A stretch of 64,000 nucleotides of DNA from Alteromonas_E sp965248545. Lineage in GTDB: Bacteria > Pseudomonadota > Gammaproteobacteria > Enterobacterales > Alteromonadaceae. Numbering within the stretch: position 1 is the stretch's first letter; each line of letters begins with the position of its first letter. The stretch lies in contig OZ252110.1 of assembly GCA_965248545.1 (NCBI GenBank), forward strand, positions 2,914,001-2,978,000, given 5' to 3'. Position numbers and translations under genes: made by a program. The notes beneath the pieces are model-generated. The model searched no databases, was not told where the DNA came from, and saw nothing but the letters and a program-made list of their open reading frames with translations. Below, one piece after another: positions 61,248-64,000 of this stretch.

Positions 61248-61883
61248 ATGCGCGTTAAGTTCCCAGCTTCTCCAATTTTTTTAGCAGGTCTGATGAGTTC
61301 GGTCATATTCATATCGGGCTGCACCACCACACCACCAAAAGACATCAGCAACATATGCGCTATTTTCGAAGAAAAGCCTGACTGGTACGATGCGAGCGCT
61401 GACATGCGCGATAAATGGGGAGTGCCCATCCATGTACCCATGGCAATGATGTATCAAGAGAGTTCATTTCGAGCGAATGCTAAACCACCTCGAGACACAA
61501 TTTTCTTTGGTCTCATTCCGTGGGGCCGAGTAAGTTCGGCATATGGTTACTCACAGGCTAAAACGCCAACTTGGGAAGATTATACGCGGGAAACAGGAAA
61601 TTCATGGGCTGATCGAGATGATTTTGATGACGCTATTGATTTTATGGGCTGGTTTATTAGTAAAACCCATACCGTTAACGGTATTTCCAAGTGGGATGCA
61701 TACGGCCAGTATTTGAATTATCATGAAGGTTGGGGTGGTTACAAGCGTAAAACCTACGCCAAAAAACGTTGGTTGGTAAACGTCGCAGGGACAGTTAAAT
61801 CTCGCTCTTTGCGTTATGCGACCCAACTGAAAACCTGTGAAGATGATTTAAAGAAAGGTTGGTTTTGGCGACTGTTCTGGTAA
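61248..61883 (+). CDS. Lytic transglycosylase-like (SLT-domain) lipoprotein
   Basis: A 211-residue protein with a signal peptide and lipobox (IFISGC near residue 26). VPMAMMYQESSFRANAKPP near residue 65 carries the likely catalytic glutamate of an SLT fold, and SSAYGYSQAKTPTWEDY near 95 is the usual second motif (YGLMQ-like). It would cut peptidoglycan glycan strands from the envelope. The fold and glutamate are seen; activity is inferred. It is 18 bases from the following TPR-sulfotransferase gene. Confidence 0.82.
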   Translation: MRVKFPASPIFLAGLMSSVIFISGCTTTPPKDISNICAIFEEKPDWYDASADMRDKWGVPIHVPMAMMYQESSFRANAKPPRDTIFFGLIPWGRVSSAYGYSQAKTPTWEDYTRETGNSWADRDDFDDAIDFMGWFISKTHTVNGISKWDAYGQYLNYHEGWGGYKRKTYAKKRWLVNVAGTVKSRSLRYATQLKTCEDDLKKGWFWRLFW

Positions 61884-61901
61884 CACGTTGCGTTAAAATT
61901 C

Positions 61902-63440
61902 ATGAACATTGATCAACAGCTGGCACATGCTCAGCAATTACTCTCTAGACGCGACGTCAATACTGCATATCAACGCTTACTTGAGCTTGAGCGGCAGTCT
62001 CCTTTCAATCCTATAGTGCTTACTCATCTTGTTGGTATTACGCTAGCAAAGCATCACGAGGCGCAAGCTGAAGTCTTTTTTGAACGTTGGATGGAACCCC
62101 AATGCGTCATAACTGATGTTGGTTTGGCTCAACATATGTTGGCCATACTGCACAGCCACTCTTTGTTACGCTGGTCAATCAAAGCGGCGAATAAGGTGCG
62201 CCAGTCGTTTCCGACGCACGCAGAGTTGATTGGCAAATGTGTAACACTGTGCCGAGAGGCAAGAGCCAACCAAATGGGTCTGCAGTGGTTGTCTGAATCT
62301 GAGATTGATATCAACACCAATCCTGGCTTGTTGCGGTTGCGTGCTAATTTATTGTCTATGTTGGGACATTTTGCATCAGCAACCACAGACTACCAGCATT
62401 TATTGGCCCAAAACCCGCTCGACAGCTATGCCATTGCAGGACTTGCCAAAAGTCGGCGATTCAGCCACGAAGATGAGGATGTCCTAGCGGCAATGCAAAA
62501 AGCAAGATTGGCATGTGGGCATGCATCTGAGCGTGCGCGAATCGGTTATGCGATTGCCAAAGTCTTCAATGATTACGAAGACTATGAGCAAGCTTGGCAA
62601 GTTGCCACTCAAGCCAATGCTGAAAAACGCACGACATGTCATTTTGATGCGCAGCAATTCAAGCGTCAAGTTGATGGTTTGATAGCGGGTTTTGAGCAAA
62701 TTGACTGGCAAAAGCATTGCTCTTCGTCCGAAATGGCGCATGTTTTCGTTGTAGGGATGCCTCGGTCTGGGACGACGCTTATTGAACAGATTTTGTCGGT
62801 TGTACCCGGTTTTTATGCGGGTGGAGAGACGCCCGCTATTGAAAGTGCGCTTGGAAGTGTCGAGAATGCAAATCAGTATTTGCATCAGTTGCAGCAGGGT
62901 AAGGACGTTGATTTTAATGCGATAGCGAAGTCCTATGAGGCTTACTTTCGCGAATTTGACAATTTCAGCGGTCGTTTACTGATTAATAAAGTACCCACCA
63001 ACTTCTTCCACATTGGCCTTATAAAGTTAATGTTTCCCAAAGCCAAGATTATCAATATGGAGCGCTATCCACTGGATTTGGCGGCGTCGATATACTTTGA
63101 AAACTTCTCCGAACATTTTGCTTACACCAACGACTTAGAAGATATCTTCTTTGTTTATGACCAATATCAACGCTTAATGGAGCATTGGCGCGGTATGTTT
63201 GGCGGTGATATTCTGGACGTTTCTTACCAGTCACTGGTTGAAGATTATGCAGCCGGTGTAAGCACTGTAGGTGAATTTTTAGGCGTAACCATGCCATCTG
63301 TCGAAACGATACGAGCGTCAAAGAATCCTGTGGAGACACCTAGTATCTGGCAAGTTCGTCAACCGATCAATAATTCTGCAGTCGATCGGTGGAAACACTA
63401 CGAAGACTATTTAACCCAATATTACAAGAGATATAATTGA
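61902..63440 (+). CDS. TPR protein with C-terminal sulfotransferase domain
   Basis: A 512-residue protein. Residues 1-260 are degenerate TPR repeats. The C-terminal domain is a PAPS-dependent sulfotransferase: the 5'-phosphosulfate loop is FVVGMPRSGTTLIEQIL near residue 283, and the 3'-phosphate loop is AKIINMERYPLDLAASIYF near 385. Such TPR-sulfotransferases occur widely beside 2OG oxygenases and TonB receptors in marine gammaproteobacteria; targets are unknown. Its stop overlaps the next start by one base, so the 2OG oxygenase downstream is coupled. Confidence 0.92.
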   Translation: MNIDQQLAHAQQLLSRRDVNTAYQRLLELERQSPFNPIVLTHLVGITLAKHHEAQAEVFFERWMEPQCVITDVGLAQHMLAILHSHSLLRWSIKAANKVRQSFPTHAELIGKCVTLCREARANQMGLQWLSESEIDINTNPGLLRLRANLLSMLGHFASATTDYQHLLAQNPLDSYAIAGLAKSRRFSHEDEDVLAAMQKARLACGHASERARIGYAIAKVFNDYEDYEQAWQVATQANAEKRTTCHFDAQQFKRQVDGLIAGFEQIDWQKHCSSSEMAHVFVVGMPRSGTTLIEQILSVVPGFYAGGETPAIESALGSVENANQYLHQLQQGKDVDFNAIAKSYEAYFREFDNFSGRLLINKVPTNFFHIGLIKLMFPKAKIINMERYPLDLAASIYFENFSEHFAYTNDLEDIFFVYDQYQRLMEHWRGMFGGDILDVSYQSLVEDYAAGVSTVGEFLGVTMPSVETIRASKNPVETPSIWQVRQPINNSAVDRWKHYEDYLTQYYKRYN

Positions 63441-64000
63441 TGTCCCAAGGTGCACCCTTTCCTGCAGGAATGCAGTACACGAACGCGAACAATGACACGG
63501 TTATGCTGGCTAGGGGAGGCATTTTACATACTGATATATGGCGAGCGATGGTGCCTCGGCATGAGCAGTTGAATACGGCTTTAAAGCAAGAAATATTGGC
63601 CTATCAGGCTCAGCATCCAACCGTCGACCCCATGGCGAACCCCGGTTGCTGGAGAGGCTCCACTGAGTTTGAAAATTGGCCAGTTCTGCGTTCATTTATC
63701 ATTGACAATGTGAAGTCTATTCACCGACATTACCTTAATATCGGCGCACCCTGTGCACCATTAGAACGTTATCCTGATGAGCGTTTTAAAATGAACTTTT
63801 GGGCCAATGTAAATCAAAAAGGCAGTGCGAATGCCATGCATACCCATTCAAAATGGCATTGGTCTGGGGTGTACTACGTGCAAGGTGCTGGAACGGGGGA
63901 ACTGGCAGTTTATAGCCAACCGTATATGAATCAACAAGTGACGCACGGGTTGCCTTTCGGGCAGTCGTTTACTATCCCTGCGGAAGATGGGTTGATGATT
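63440..64000 (+). CDS. 2OG-Fe(II) oxygenase (TIGR02466-like), partial
   Basis: The gene starts at ATG 63440 and runs off the right end, so 187 residues are seen. FWANVNQKGSANAMHTHSKW near residue 130 contains the first iron-binding histidines, followed by WSGVYYVQGAG, as in the TPR-fused oxygenase at 30982-32787. The distal histidine and the 2OG-binding arginine lie beyond the window. Start overlap with the sulfotransferase indicates joint translation. The family call is based on these motifs; the substrate is unknown. Confidence 0.82.
   Translation, partial: MSQGAPFPAGMQYTNANNDTVMLARGGILHTDIWRAMVPRHEQLNTALKQEILAYQAQHPTVDPMANPGCWRGSTEFENWPVLRSFIIDNVKSIHRHYLNIGAPCAPLERYPDERFKMNFWANVNQKGSANAMHTHSKWHWSGVYYVQGAGTGELAVYSQPYMNQQVTHGLPFGQSFTIPAEDGLMI

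Overview
The window looks like chromosomal DNA of a marine gammaproteobacterium, most likely from or near the Alteromonadales. The signs are: recX-alaS-csrA followed by tRNA-Ser and tRNA-Arg; an E. coli-type gshA; holD-rimI; a psp/sap block; tmcA; prfB with its frameshift next to lysS; a TtpC-type TonB system; and Na+-pumping oxaloacetate decarboxylase. The genus cannot be fixed from sequence reading alone. No insertion sequence, integrase, phage gene or CRISPR array was seen. Genes are densely packed and mostly in short operons.

Layout. 1-2.1 kb: two minus-strand genes, a partial M13 metallopeptidase lipoprotein and a FemAB-like acyltransferase. 2.2-5.8 kb: recX, alaS and csrA (recA is not adjacent). 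5.9-6.5 kb: tRNA-Ser(GCT), two identical tRNA-Arg(ACG) and three repeats that each carry a copied tRNA-Arg 3' tail. 6.7-9.9 kb: oadGAB. 9.9-16.4 kb: an overlapping minus-strand chain pspF-sapABCDF. 16.5-18.0 kb: pspABC behind a sigma-54 promoter. 18.2-21.4 kb: aromatic amino-acid catabolism (phhA, tyrR, maiA) with three TYR-box palindromes. 21.4-23.2 kb: an Lrp-type regulator divergent from leucine dehydrogenase. 23.3-24.2 kb: 4.5S RNA, a ComFB-like gene and an unknown gene. 24.4 kb: tryptophan 2,3-dioxygenase.

25.7-39.3 kb is the most distinctive block. It holds a strongly codon-biased TonB-dependent receptor, four different 2-oxoglutarate/Fe(II) oxygenases (P4H-like, Asp/Asn beta-hydroxylase-like, TPR-fused, and a short HxD type), a small lipoprotein, a secreted Sel1 protein, and a complete energising operon (DUF3450, TtpC-like, ExbB, ExbD, TonB, secreted TPR). 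The lipoprotein and the Sel1 protein share an identically spaced C-x4-RIGSN-x5-C motif. At the right edge a TPR-sulfotransferase overlaps a fifth 2OG oxygenase. The inferred theme is oxidative tailoring linked to TonB-dependent uptake; the actual substrate is unknown.

39.3-46 kb: tmcA, an acyl-CoA thioesterase, then a thiamine-salvage operon under a TPP riboswitch (outer-membrane receptor, thiamine-binding protein, PnuT-like permease, ThiK-like kinase). The switch probably acts by hiding the ribosome-binding site. 45.9-54 kb: tRNA-Trp, holD, rimI, prfC, argS, an FMN reductase, prfB (in-frame stop and +1 shift) and lysS. 53.9-64 kb: an ACT-domain protein, a panE-like reductase, an RluA-family pseudouridine synthase, an Hpt protein, an M16 peptidase, gshA, an SLT-like lipoprotein, and the sulfotransferase/2OG pair.
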